DNA of 48,107 nucleotides from Actinomycetes bacterium (GTDB taxonomy: Bacteria; Actinomycetota; Acidimicrobiia; Acidimicrobiales; RAAP-2). Both the position numbers and the translations under genes were made by a program. Position 1 is the stretch's first letter. Every line of letters begins with the position of its first letter. The notes under the pieces were generated by a model, which saw only the letters and a program-made list of their open reading frames with translations, did not search any database and was not told the origin of the DNA. Location of the stretch: NCBI GenBank assembly GCA_021806045.1, contig JAJZDI010000015.1, positions 9,443 through 57,549 on the forward strand, written 5' to 3'. Shown in pieces: positions 32,686 to 40,911 of this stretch.

Positions 32686-32734
32686 GGGCCTCGCCGATGC
32701 GGAGCCGAGGGGGACGGGCCTCGCCGATGCGGAG
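32686..32734. repeat. 19-bp direct repeat, two copies
   Basis: gggcctcgccgatgcggag occurs at 32686-32704 and again at 32716-32734, 30 bases apart start to start, in the gap between divergent phosphoesterase and surface-protein genes. The spacing of about three helical turns would suit a regulator binding as tandem units. Confidence 0.7.
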
Positions 32735-32840
32735 GTTGGCGCCATGGGGCCCGGGAGGGTCGGCGGTCCGACGTCGCAGGGCGCCGATTGCCCGCGCTCA
32801 GCACCCTGAGGGACGAGGCGACCACGGCGCGACGTACTGG

Positions 32841-32868
32841 TTGACCGAAGTGACAAGCGTTCTGCACA
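32841..32868 (+). promoter_or_regulatory. Possible promoter of the SC..FC surface-protein gene
   Basis: TTGACC at 32841-32846 matches a -35 element; 16 bases later TGCACA (32863-32868) is a weak -10. The gene starts 40 bases on. Only the -35 is convincing. Confidence 0.35.
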
Positions 32869-32908
32869 CTTGCCGTGCGACGGGGCCGGAGCAACGGGGG
32901 TAGGGGAG

Positions 32909-34435
32909 ATGGTGGACCTTGCCGGTCTGGTGAGGCGCGCCTCGGCGCGTGTGGCGGCTACGGCGGCGGTGGCAATCGTGGCGATAGTGGCCGTGGTGGG
33001 GGCGGTCGGACCGTGGTCGGCCGGGCCGGCCCAGGCGGCCGGATCGTCGCCGGGCGGGCTGCAGTGGTCGGCGCCTGCCGACGTCGGCACCGCCGCGATC
33101 TCGTGCCCGGTCGCCGGAACGTGCGTGGCCGTCAGCGCCGCCGGGCAGAGCTGGACCTATACGGGTGGTTCGTGGGCGGCTCCCGTGGCCATCCCCGGCA
33201 ATGATCCGCAGGCGATCTCGTGCACCAGCGCCTCGTTCTGCGTGGCGGTCGGGTACCAGACGGCGACGCCACCCACCGATGCGGCGTCGCTCAACATCTT
33301 CGACGGCACGTCGTGGTCGGCGCCCACGACCTTCACCGAACCGCTGCCCACCGGCGCCACCTTCACCAGCATGGACCTGTGGTCGGTGTCGTGCACCTCG
33401 CCGTCGTTCTGCGCCGCGGTCGGCAACCGGGTCGTGACGACCAGCTCGGGCACGGCGACATCCTCCTCGGCCGTCGGCCCATTCGCCGTGACCTACGACG
33501 GCACGTCATGGTCGGCGCCGGTCACGATCGCGCCGTCGGGGAGCGTCCAGGACGTGTCGTGCGCGTCGCCGACCTTCTGTGTGGCCGCCAGCTCGACGGG
33601 CACCGTCCTGACCTGGGACGGCACCTCCTGGTCGACCACCGCGTCGCTGCCGGTCGGGGTGCTGGGCATCGTCGGCGGGGTGTCGTGCGCGTCGCCGACC
33701 TTCTGCGTGGTGGGCGCGGCCGTGGCCGGTTCGTCGCTGGCCAACGGCGAGGTCTTCGTCTTCGACGGGAGGTCGTGGTCGGCCCCCACCACGGTGACCT
33801 CGGGCACGGTCGCCATCCTCGACTCGGTCACCTGCCCGTCTGCGACCTTCTGCCTTGCCGGTGCCGACGAGGGCGGCCTGATCGCCTCCTACGACGGCAC
33901 GTCGTGGTCGGCGTCGTCCATCGACCCGTCATCGACCTCGAATGAGGTGGTGAACGGCGTCTCGTGCGCGTCGTCCACCTTCTGCGGCGTGGCAACCGAC
34001 CTGGGCGTCTCCATCGGGACGACCCAGCCGCCCGAGGCGCAGCCGGTGGTCACGTCGGTCACGCCGCCGACGGGTCCGGCCGCCGGCGGGGCGGCCGTCA
34101 CCATCACGGGGACCGGGTTCGCCCCGGGTGCCACCGTGAACTTCTCGGGGATCCCGGCCACCGGGGTCACGGTGGTCGATACCACCACCATCACCGCAAC
34201 GGCACCAGCCACGGCGGGAACGCCGTTCGCCGGCGGGGGGACCACCTACGTCGAGGTGACCACGGGAGGCGGCTCCTCGGCAACCGGTCCGTGGAGCGAG
34301 TACACGTTCGGCTCCGTGCCGACGGTGACCATGCCGGTCGGCGCTGCGGGTGGCCTCCTGCTCGCCGGAGTGTCAGGCGGCGTCCTTGCCGCTCGGAACC
34401 GCCGGCGCCGCCGCCGGGCGGTGGCGGGCGCCTGA
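32909..34435 (+). CDS. Secreted seven-repeat SC..(S/T)FC surface protein with IPT/TIG domain
   Basis: 508 residues. Signal peptide (VAATAAVAIVAIVAVVGAVG, cut near AQA-A). Seven repeats of about 45-50 residues follow, each with the core (I/V)SC.S.(S/T)FC.A(V/A) and a Trp-rich strand (FDGTSWSAPTT), probably one seven-bladed propeller stabilised by a disulfide in each blade. Residues about 375-460 form an IPT/TIG domain (PVVTSVTPPTGPAAGGAAVTITGTGF). The C-terminus has one helix and a RRRRRR tail, so it is membrane-anchored at the cell surface. Function is likely adhesion or ligand binding; unproven. ATG 32909 gives the signal peptide; GGGGAG lies just upstream. Confidence 0.85.
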   Translation: MVDLAGLVRRASARVAATAAVAIVAIVAVVGAVGPWSAGPAQAAGSSPGGLQWSAPADVGTAAISCPVAGTCVAVSAAGQSWTYTGGSWAAPVAIPGNDPQAISCTSASFCVAVGYQTATPPTDAASLNIFDGTSWSAPTTFTEPLPTGATFTSMDLWSVSCTSPSFCAAVGNRVVTTSSGTATSSSAVGPFAVTYDGTSWSAPVTIAPSGSVQDVSCASPTFCVAASSTGTVLTWDGTSWSTTASLPVGVLGIVGGVSCASPTFCVVGAAVAGSSLANGEVFVFDGRSWSAPTTVTSGTVAILDSVTCPSATFCLAGADEGGLIASYDGTSWSASSIDPSSTSNEVVNGVSCASSTFCGVATDLGVSIGTTQPPEAQPVVTSVTPPTGPAAGGAAVTITGTGFAPGATVNFSGIPATGVTVVDTTTITATAPATAGTPFAGGGTTYVEVTTGGGSSATGPWSEYTFGSVPTVTMPVGAAGGLLLAGVSGGVLAARNRRRRRRAVAGA

Positions 34436-34498
34436 CCGCAAGGGCCGGGACCGTCCGGCAGACAACCGGTCACACGACAGCTTTCCCTTGGTAAGCTG

Positions 34499-35233
34499 AT
34501 GTGCGTGGGCGAGCCTGGCCAGCCAGCTCCAGTGGCGGAATCCCTGCCCCGGGCCCCCCGCCCTGGCCGCAGGCGGCCGGGCCGCCCACGTTCCGCCGAC
34601 GGCCCGGCGGTGACCCGTGACGCCATCGTCGACACCGCACTGCGCGCCACGGCGGCCAACGGCTGCCAGGGTCTCGCACTCCGCCAGGTGGCCCGGGAGC
34701 TCGACGTCTCCCTGGCGACGGTCCAGCGGCACTTCGCCACCAAGGACGACCTGTGGCGCGCCTGCATCGACACCGTGATGAGCCAGCCCATCGACATCGA
34801 CGGCGCCGACGGTCTCGAAGCCGAGCTGCACGGCTACCTCCGGGCCATGATCGACCGGGCGACCCTCTCCCCTGCGGCCACCGCCGCCATGTGGAACGAC
34901 ACGGGACCGGGCTGCGACGAGCGGATCGCCTACCTGGTCGACAAGGTGCGTCCCCGGTATGACGCATACCGCGACGCGTTGGAGGCGGCTATGGCCGCCG
35001 GGGACATCCGCACTGTCGAGCCGGGCGTGGTGCTGGCCATGGTCGGGCTCGGGATCACGTCGATGGCCAGCGCGCCGGCCGCACTGCGCCTGCTGTTCGG
35101 TATCGACCTCGACGATCAGGGCCAGCGTGACGCACTCGCCTCGTCGTTGGCCGACGTCCTCCTCCACGGCATCCTCCCCAGGCATGCAACAGCGCCGGCA
35201 GGCGATGCATCACGGCCGGCACCGCGTGGCTGA
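34499..35233 (+). CDS. TetR-family regulator
   Basis: 244 residues. A 38-residue Pro/Arg-rich N-terminal tail precedes the helix-turn-helix (TRDAIVDTALRATAANGCQGLALRQVARELDVSLATVQRHFATKDDLWRACI). The C-terminal ligand domain spans about 100-225. The upstream TTGGTAAGCT lies so close to the start that the mRNA may be leaderless, and GTG 34505 is another possible start. The targets are unknown; the AhpD-like gene converges on it. Confidence 0.88.
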   Translation: MCVGEPGQPAPVAESLPRAPRPGRRRPGRPRSADGPAVTRDAIVDTALRATAANGCQGLALRQVARELDVSLATVQRHFATKDDLWRACIDTVMSQPIDIDGADGLEAELHGYLRAMIDRATLSPAATAAMWNDTGPGCDERIAYLVDKVRPRYDAYRDALEAAMAAGDIRTVEPGVVLAMVGLGITSMASAPAALRLLFGIDLDDQGQRDALASSLADVLLHGILPRHATAPAGDASRPAPRG

Positions 35234-35301
35234 CGGCTCCGGCGCCGGCTCGCCATCCCCCACGGCGTGCGGCACGGCCGGGCATCGGCCGGAACGCGCC
35301 C

Positions 35302-35646
35302 TCAGGCCTCGCTCGCGTACTCGACGAACGCGGCCAGTGCGCGCGGTCCCCAGACGGTGCCGGGACCGCCGTTCATCGAGATCACCACCCCCATGGCTTC
35401 GGCGACCTCGCGCTCGGTGGCTCCGGCCCTGGCCGCGCCCCGGCCGTGGGAGGCCACGCACCCGTCACATTCACGGGTCGCAGCGATGGCCAGGGCGATG
35501 AGCTCCTTCACCTTGACCGGGAGCTCACCCTCGGCGAAGGCGGCATGGTGCATGGCTCGGTAACCGTCGAGGACACCGGGGATCTGTTCACGGAGCCGCC
35601 GTGCCGGCTCCCGGAGGTCGGCTGCCACCTGGTGCGCACTGTCCAT
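35302..35646 (-). CDS. AhpD-like / carboxymuconolactone decarboxylase family protein
   Basis: 114 residues, all-helical. The CxxC-x3-H motif of AhpD-like members is present: C60-x-x-C63-x3-H67 (ECDGCVASH), which suggests a thiol-redox role rather than decarboxylase activity. KVKELIALAIAATREC and EAMGVVISMNGGPG fit the family. GAGGAG lies seven bases before ATG 35646. Its promoter would lie in the repeat-rich gap upstream. Confidence 0.9.
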   Translation of the reverse strand: MDSAHQVAADLREPARRLREQIPGVLDGYRAMHHAAFAEGELPVKVKELIALAIAATRECDGCVASHGRGAARAGATEREVAEAMGVVISMNGGPGTVWGPRALAAFVEYASEA

Positions 35647-35683
35647 GTTCGGCTCCTCTGCTCTCGCCCGTCCGCCCGGAGGC

Positions 35684-35717
35684 CGGCCGTCCTGGCGGCC
35701 CGGCCGTCCTGGCGGCC
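35684..35717. repeat. 17-bp perfect tandem duplication
   Basis: cggccgtcctggcggcc is present twice back to back (35684-35700, 35701-35717), 37 bases upstream of the AhpD-like gene start. It may affect its promoter or 5' leader. Confidence 0.8.
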
Positions 35718-35869
35718 GTCCGGCGACGTGTCCACCATAACGTCGCAGGCGGTGCGACCCCCGGCGCGCGATCAGGGAGACCCGATCGTGCAGGCCGGTG
35801 TGTTCATCTGTGGAGCGAACCAGGTGGCGCGCACCGCTCCGGCTCGTCCGGGTGGTGCGCTTCAGGCGG

Positions 35870-35949
35870 CCTGGCTGGCAGTGTTGGCGGGAACGCTGCC
35901 AGCCAGGACCTGGCGACCTGGTGGGGACGCGTTCCGCCCCCCCACCAGG
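35870..35949 (+). ncRNA. Two tandem strong hairpins, candidate structured leader RNA
   Basis: Hairpin 1: CCTGGCTGGCAG (35870-35881) pairs perfectly with CTGCCAGCCAGG (35896-35907) and extends inward to a 16-bp stem with one wobble and a six-base GGCGGG loop. Hairpin 2: CCTGGTGGGG (35917-35926) pairs with CCCCACCAGG (35940-35949), 10 bp, 13-base loop. CCTGG segments at 35870, 35909 and 35917 can compete for the same CCAGG partners, so alternative folds exist. The structure lies 68-147 bases upstream of the membrane-protein operon. It matches no riboswitch class I know. Strand is assumed from the downstream operon. Confidence 0.6.
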
Positions 35950-36016
35950 ACCGGTACGCTTCCCCCGGCGACACGGGACCGGCGCCAGCCCGTGCGGGAG
36001 ACGGTGGGGAGTTGTG

Positions 36017-37747
36017 GTGGGCCGAGCGATCGATGACGAGCTGACGCCCGGAAGGACGTTCCTGAGCCGCCGCGGCACCGTCTATGTCGCCTACCGGCTC
36101 GCCGCCCGGGCGACGATCGCCGGGACGTTGGGTACGGGCGCCACCCGCAGGCAGCGGGCGCTGCTTGCCGCCGGGACCGCCGCCGACGTGGTCGCCGGAT
36201 GGGTGTTGGGCCGCCGCCCGGGTACGGGCTTGCGCACCCGCCTCGTGGCCGACGCACTCGAGACCACCTACTGGGGTCGGCAACTCGAGCACGCAGACGC
36301 CGCCGCGCTGCTCGGCATGCCGCTCATGTTCGAGGCGGGCCTGCGCATGGACCCCGAGAACTTCGCCGCCACCACTGCCGGCGTCGCCGGCATCGCCGCC
36401 GCTCTCGCCGCCAGTCGTCGGACCAGGGGGAGGCCCTCCGGTCTGGCCGCCTTCCGGCATCACAGCTTCGGTGTCATCAGCGGTGTCCTCCACACCCTCT
36501 ACGAGCGCAGCCGGTTGTCGGCGGCCGTCTCTCTCCACCGGGCCGAGGTGGCCGCTCGCTGCCAGCAGGCCCGCCTGGCCGGGCAGAACGCGGTCGCCAT
36601 GGGCGCAGACTCGATCGTCGACCTGTTGAGCCGCACCGCGCCGCTCCTCCGCCGGCCCGGGGCCGAGTCGGCGGACCCCTTCGCCCGTCAGCTGGCCGAG
36701 TGGAAGCGGTCGTTGGCCGACGAGACGACCGCGTCGGCCACCTACCTCGGGGTGGTCGTGGCTCGCTGGCAACGACGCACCAACGACGCCCACCCGGACC
36801 TGGCAGCCGACGTCGTCATCGACGTCGAACCGGGCGACGGGACCGTCGTGCTCAGCGTCGGCCAGGCCGGGCACCTGGTGCGGGCACTCGATGCTCTGGA
36901 CCTCCGGGGTCGCGTCCGCCTGTCCGTGGAGCCCGACGGGCGCGACGGCCGGCCTGACCGGCCGGTCAACCTCCAGATCGGGGATCGGCGGGTGACCATC
37001 CCCCCCGAGCCCGGCGGTCGGTTCGGGCCGATCGATTTAGGCCCCATCGCGTTCATCATCAGCTCGCTGTGGGCACTCGACCGTGCCTCGCCGAGATCGG
37101 TGATGATCCGGAAGGACCTCGCCGCTGGCCTCTCGGCGTCGAACGTGGCATTCGCGGCGTGGTCGCACCGGGAGATCGTCCGGCACGGCGCCCGGGCCCG
37201 CCCGTCGATCCTGGCCGCGTCCGTCGCCATGGCGGTCGTCGACGCGGTGGTCGTCACCCGGTCCGTGCGCCAACCGGTGAACCCGGACGGTTGGTCCTTC
37301 TTCGCCGCTTCCACCTCGGTGGCCACACCGGCCGCGCTCACATCGCACTATTGGCGCGACCTGACCCCGCGCCAACGGCTGGCCGGCATCGTCGGATCGG
37401 CCGGCGTCCTGGCGCTCGGGCTCGCCATCGAGCGGTCCCGCCCCGGACTGCGTTCGATCGTCGTCGAATTGGCGTGGCCGTTGGCCTTTGTGGTGTCGGT
37501 CGGATCGCTCGAACAGGCGACGGCCCGGGTCGAGGGCGAGGTCGCCCGATCCCTCGAGGCTGAGGACGAGGAACGGATCGCCACCGCGTTCGACGAGGGG
37601 CGGGCAGCGGTCATCGATCTTGCCGCCCGGCACTACCAGTGGGTGCGGTCCACGTTCGACGGCGTCCGGGACGAGCTCGATCCCCGCACCCGAACCGAGC
37701 TGGAGCGGCGGGTCACCGAGGTCGCCGCCCGATTGGAGGCACTGTGA
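36017..37747 (+). CDS. Unrecognised membrane protein, first gene of a receiver-protein/dioxygenase operon
   Basis: 576 residues, not recognised. The N-terminal half has hydrophobic segments (about 25-140) and then a helical stretch AARCQQARLAGQNAVAMGADSIVDLLSRTAPLL. A middle beta-rich part follows (TVVLSVGQAGHLVRALDALD, RVRLSVEPDGRDGRPDRPVNL). The C-terminal half again has hydrophobic segments (RPSILAASVAMAVVDAVVV, LAGIVGSAGVLALGLAI, LAWPLAFVVSVGSLEQA) and a helical stretch ARSLEAEDEERIATAFDEGRAAVIDLAARHYQWV. The two halves look like an internal duplication. The place of a histidine kinase before a receiver gene fits a sensor, but no phosphorylatable His box or N/G1/G2 ATP-binding boxes are visible. 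GTG 36017 has GGGGAG five bases upstream. It overlaps the next gene (GTGA). Confidence 0.7.
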   Translation: MGRAIDDELTPGRTFLSRRGTVYVAYRLAARATIAGTLGTGATRRQRALLAAGTAADVVAGWVLGRRPGTGLRTRLVADALETTYWGRQLEHADAAALLGMPLMFEAGLRMDPENFAATTAGVAGIAAALAASRRTRGRPSGLAAFRHHSFGVISGVLHTLYERSRLSAAVSLHRAEVAARCQQARLAGQNAVAMGADSIVDLLSRTAPLLRRPGAESADPFARQLAEWKRSLADETTASATYLGVVVARWQRRTNDAHPDLAADVVIDVEPGDGTVVLSVGQAGHLVRALDALDLRGRVRLSVEPDGRDGRPDRPVNLQIGDRRVTIPPEPGGRFGPIDLGPIAFIISSLWALDRASPRSVMIRKDLAAGLSASNVAFAAWSHREIVRHGARARPSILAASVAMAVVDAVVVTRSVRQPVNPDGWSFFAASTSVATPAALTSHYWRDLTPRQRLAGIVGSAGVLALGLAIERSRPGLRSIVVELAWPLAFVVSVGSLEQATARVEGEVARSLEAEDEERIATAFDEGRAAVIDLAARHYQWVRSTFDGVRDELDPRTRTELERRVTEVAARLEAL

Positions 37748-38445
37748 CCGTCTGCCGGGTGGCTGTCATCGACGACGACGACGTCAGCCGGCGCGGCTAC
37801 GTCGAACTGCTCGGGGAACACCCGGACATCGAGGTCGCCGTCAGCCTCGACCACTCCCAGGCGCTGTCGTGGCCGGGGGAGTGGAGGTCGATCGACGTGG
37901 CGCTGGTCGACGCGGCGGACGATCGCAGCCCGGGCGACCAGTTCCCGGGCGTCGCCGTGGTCGAGCGCATCCGGTGCCTCGTCCCACCGGGTCGGCCCGT
38001 CATCGTCGTGGTCACCGGGCACTTCTTCGACGACGCCGTCCGAACCCGCATGCGCGAGGCCCGAGCTGACCTCTTCTATCACCGTTCGGAGTTCGCTGAC
38101 GTCCGCCGCCTGTACCAGGTGGTCCTGCACCCGGAGGCGGAGCGGTCGGACGTCCCGCCTCCTCGCGACGCCGACGCGCTCATCCGGTTGGGGGTGAACT
38201 CGGCCACCAACGTCAACAAGTCGGTGCGGTGGGCCGCGGACGAGGCGCTCCTGCCCGAACCGGGATCGCGCCTCCCCCGAGGTCGGGCCCGCTACCGGTT
38301 GCGCCGGAACTTCAACCGGGTCGCCCGCCTCAACCCGGTGAACAAGGACGGCACGCCGCCCGACCGCGTGCAGGACGAACCGTCCTTGCCGCAGATCGAG
38401 CGGTTCCTGCGGTGGGCGACCCGGTCGAAGGACGACCGGCCATGA
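37744..38445 (+). CDS. Atypical response-regulator receiver protein
   Basis: 233 residues. Residues 1-130 look like a receiver domain: acidic cluster IDDDD (9-13), phospho-acceptor region VALVDAADD, and the conserved Thr in VIVVVTGHFF. The Lys expected after the fifth strand is replaced (ADLFYHRSEF). The C-terminal 100 residues are very basic (RLPRGRARYRLRRNFNRVARLNP) and end SLPQIERFLRWATR. This is not a helix-turn-helix I recognise, though it could bind nucleic acid. The gene overlaps its neighbours on both sides (GTGA before, ATGA after), so it is made together with the membrane protein and the dioxygenase. Confidence 0.75.
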   Translation: MTVCRVAVIDDDDVSRRGYVELLGEHPDIEVAVSLDHSQALSWPGEWRSIDVALVDAADDRSPGDQFPGVAVVERIRCLVPPGRPVIVVVTGHFFDDAVRTRMREARADLFYHRSEFADVRRLYQVVLHPEAERSDVPPPRDADALIRLGVNSATNVNKSVRWAADEALLPEPGSRLPRGRARYRLRRNFNRVARLNPVNKDGTPPDRVQDEPSLPQIERFLRWATRSKDDRP

Positions 38446-39236
38446 CTGCCTCCCGGCTGCCCGCGCTCTTCATCGGCCACGGCAGCCCGATGAACACGCT
38501 CGAGGTGAACCGCTACACGATGGCGTGGCGGGAGCTCGGGGCCACCCTGCCCCGCCCGCGGGCGGTGCTGGCCATCTCGGCCCACTGGTTCGTGCCGATG
38601 ACGGCGGTCACCGCCATGGCCCGCCCCCGTACCATCCACGACTTCTTCGGGTTCCCGGCCGAGCTCTTCGCCTTCGACTACCCGGCACCGGGCTCGCCGG
38701 AGGTCGCCGCCGAGGTGGCCGAGGTGGCCGGGCCGACCTGGGTCGGGCTCGACGCCGACTCCTGGGGCCTGGACCACGGGACGTGGTCGGTGCTCGCCCA
38801 TCTGTTCCCGGAGGCCGACGTCCCCGTGGTGCAGCTCTCGGTGCATGCGGGCGAGCCGCTCGCCTACCACGTCGACCTGGGCCGGCGCCTGGCGCCGCTG
38901 CGTGAGCGGGGCGTGCTGGTGGTGGCCAGCGGCAACGTCGTCCACAACCTGCGACTGCTCGACCCCTCGCAGGTCGACGCGGGGGCCGACTGGGCCGAGC
39001 GGTTCGACGGGGCGGTCCGCCAGGTGATGGGCAGCGCGCCGGCGTCGATCGGCGAGCTCGAACGCCATGCCGACTACCGGCTGGCCGCACCCACCCCCGA
39101 CCACTTCCTCCCCCTTGCCTACCTCGCCGGCCTGGCGGACGCCGCCGGCCAGGTCGCCCGCACCGCCGTCACCGGCTGTGCCCTCGGGTCGCTGTCGATG
39201 ACGTCGTTCGTGCTGGAGGGCGACGGGGCCGGATAG
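38442..39236 (+). CDS. LigB/DODA-type extradiol dioxygenase
   Basis: 264 residues, class III ring-cleaving dioxygenase fold of the 4,5-DOPA dioxygenase (YgiD) branch. Expected metal ligands: His in LFIGHGSPMN (near 13), His in ISAHWF (near 48), LDHGTWSVLAHLFPEADVPVVQLSV, and ASGNVVHNLRLL with a late His. Relatives open catechol-type rings such as DOPA, usually with zinc or iron. The start overlaps the receiver gene (ATGA). A hairpin terminator follows immediately. Confidence 0.9.
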   Translation: MTASRLPALFIGHGSPMNTLEVNRYTMAWRELGATLPRPRAVLAISAHWFVPMTAVTAMARPRTIHDFFGFPAELFAFDYPAPGSPEVAAEVAEVAGPTWVGLDADSWGLDHGTWSVLAHLFPEADVPVVQLSVHAGEPLAYHVDLGRRLAPLRERGVLVVASGNVVHNLRLLDPSQVDAGADWAERFDGAVRQVMGSAPASIGELERHADYRLAAPTPDHFLPLAYLAGLADAAGQVARTAVTGCALGSLSMTSFVLEGDGAG

Positions 39237-39256
39237 CGCTCCGTCGTGCGGAGCGC
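39236..39256 (+). terminator. Terminator hairpin of the membrane protein-receiver-dioxygenase operon
   Basis: GCGCTCCG (39236-39243), loop TCGTG, CGGAGCGC (39249-39256): a perfect 8-bp stem beginning in the dioxygenase stop codon. No T-run follows. Confidence 0.65.
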
Positions 39257-39352
39257 ACGCACGCTGCGAGCGGGAATGGTGATGGCGACGGCCGGCCCGG
39301 CGTGCCTCGCTGGGCGGCGTGCCGAGGATGCGGCTTGGCGGCCGCCGGGCAC

Positions 39353-40057
39353 ATGCCAGACTGGCGCAGACGCAGACGGTCTCCGGAGGACCCCCTGACC
39401 CCCCTGTTCCGGTTCGATGACATCCATGTGCGGTTCGGTGACCGGGAGGTCATCGCCGGCGTCGACCTCGACGTCGAACCTTGCCGGATCACGGTGCTCA
39501 CCGGCCCGTCCGGATCGGGGAAGACCACCCTGCTCCGCCTGTGCAACCGTCTCGACGTCCCGACCTCGGGGCGCCTCGTGTTCAACGGCGACGACGTCGC
39601 CAGCCTGGACCCACTGGCACTCCGGCGCCGGGTGGGGATGGTGTTCCAACGACCGACGCTCTTCGGTGGCACCGTCCGGGACAACCTGGCCGTGGCCCTG
39701 CCGGGTGCCACCGAGGAGGCGATGCGCGACGTGCTGGACCGGGTCGGGCTGCCCACCGAGCTGCTCTCCTCCGCCGGCGACACGCTGTCGGGAGGCGAGG
39801 CCCAGCGGGTCTGCCTGGCCCGGACGCTGCTGACCGAGCCCGAGGTCCTGTTGATGGACGAGCCCACGTCATCCCTCGACGCCGGTGCCACACGCGTCCT
39901 CGAGGACCTGACCGCCGAGCTTGTGGAAGTCGGCCTCAGCGTGCTGTGGGTCAGCCATGACCTGGCGCAGGTGCGCCGGATCGCCTGCGACCGGATCGTG
40001 CTGATGGACGGCCGGATCGCCGATTCAGAGCTCGCAGCCGAGTACCTGGGACGGTGA
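39353..40057 (+). CDS. FetA-like ABC ATPase
   Basis: 234 residues from ATG 39353. Walker A GPSGSGKTT, Q-loop MVFQRPTLFGGTVRDNL, signature LSGGEAQR, Walker B VLLMDEPTSSLD and His-switch VSHDLAQ. Paired with a FetB/UPF0014 permease 58 bases downstream; in enteric bacteria FetAB exports iron under oxidative stress. An alternative start is CTG 39395, four bases after GGAGGA (39385-39390), which would begin MTPLFRFDDIHV and fits the family N-terminus better than the Arg-rich RRRRRSPEDP extension. Confidence 0.85.
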   Translation: MPDWRRRRRSPEDPLTPLFRFDDIHVRFGDREVIAGVDLDVEPCRITVLTGPSGSGKTTLLRLCNRLDVPTSGRLVFNGDDVASLDPLALRRRVGMVFQRPTLFGGTVRDNLAVALPGATEEAMRDVLDRVGLPTELLSSAGDTLSGGEAQRVCLARTLLTEPEVLLMDEPTSSLDAGATRVLEDLTAELVEVGLSVLWVSHDLAQVRRIACDRIVLMDGRIADSELAAEYLGR

Positions 40058-40115
40058 ACGTGGACGGTGTCGACATGACCGGTCGTTGCCCGTCCGGCAC
40101 GCCAGGCCGGTCCCG

Positions 40116-40910
40116 ATGACGGCCGCAGCGCTGACCACCGGCTATGTGGGGTGGGGAGGGCTGGCGGCGTCGCTCGCGTTGGTGGCGGTGGCGGTGGCCA
40201 TCTCGCTGTGGCAGCGCCTCGACCTGGAGCGGTCGCTCATGTGGGCCTCCGTCCGGGCCATCGTGCAGTTGCTGGCCGTCGGGGCCGTTCTGGCGTTCGT
40301 CCTCAGCCCGCACGTTCCCCTGGCCGTCTCGTGGGTATGGGTGGTGTTCATGGTCGCCTTCGCCGCCGAGACGATCCGGCGGAGGGCGCCCGAGGTGCCC
40401 GCCGCCCGACCCCTGGCGCTCGCCTCGCTCGGGGTGGCATCGGCGGTGAGCCTGCTCCTCCTGTTCGGGCTGCACATCTTCCCCATGGACGCCCGCACCG
40501 TCGTTCCCCTCGCCGGCATGGTGGTGGGGAACTCGATGACGGCCACCGTGGTGGCAGCCCGTCGGGTCGTGGGTGAGCTGTCCGACAAGCGGGCTGAGGT
40601 GGAAGCTCGCCTGGCACTGGGTCAGCCGAGCCACGAGGCAGCCCGCCCCTATGTGCGCTCTGCCCTCCGGACCGCCATGATCAGCCAGATCGAGTCGACC
40701 AAGGCGGTCGGGCTCGTGTTCCTCCCCGGGGCCATGACCGGTCTGATCCTGGCCGGCGAGCAGCCGGTCCAGGCGGTGCTGGTCCAGGCGGCAGTCATGT
40801 TCCTCATCCTCGGTGCCGTCGCCACCACTGCGGCGACGATGGCGCTCGGCCTGGCCCGCCGACTGTTCACGAGCGACCACCGGCTGGTGGTCCCCGTCCG
40901 CAGCGCGTAG
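40116..40910 (+). CDS. FetB-like UPF0014 permease
   Basis: 264 residues, about seven membrane helices. Family hallmarks: SVRAIVQLLAVGAVLAFVL, WVVFMVAFAAETIRRRAPEV, PLAGMVVGNSMTATVVAARR, and PYVRSALRTAMISQIESTKAVGLVFLPGAMTGLILAG near the end. It forms the membrane part of the exporter with the preceding ATPase; iron is the likely but unproven cargo. Only one base separates its stop from the convergent amidohydrolase stop. Confidence 0.9.
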   Translation: MTAAALTTGYVGWGGLAASLALVAVAVAISLWQRLDLERSLMWASVRAIVQLLAVGAVLAFVLSPHVPLAVSWVWVVFMVAFAAETIRRRAPEVPAARPLALASLGVASAVSLLLLFGLHIFPMDARTVVPLAGMVVGNSMTATVVAARRVVGELSDKRAEVEARLALGQPSHEAARPYVRSALRTAMISQIESTKAVGLVFLPGAMTGLILAGEQPVQAVLVQAAVMFLILGAVATTAATMALGLARRLFTSDHRLVVPVRSA

Positions 40911-40911
40911 C

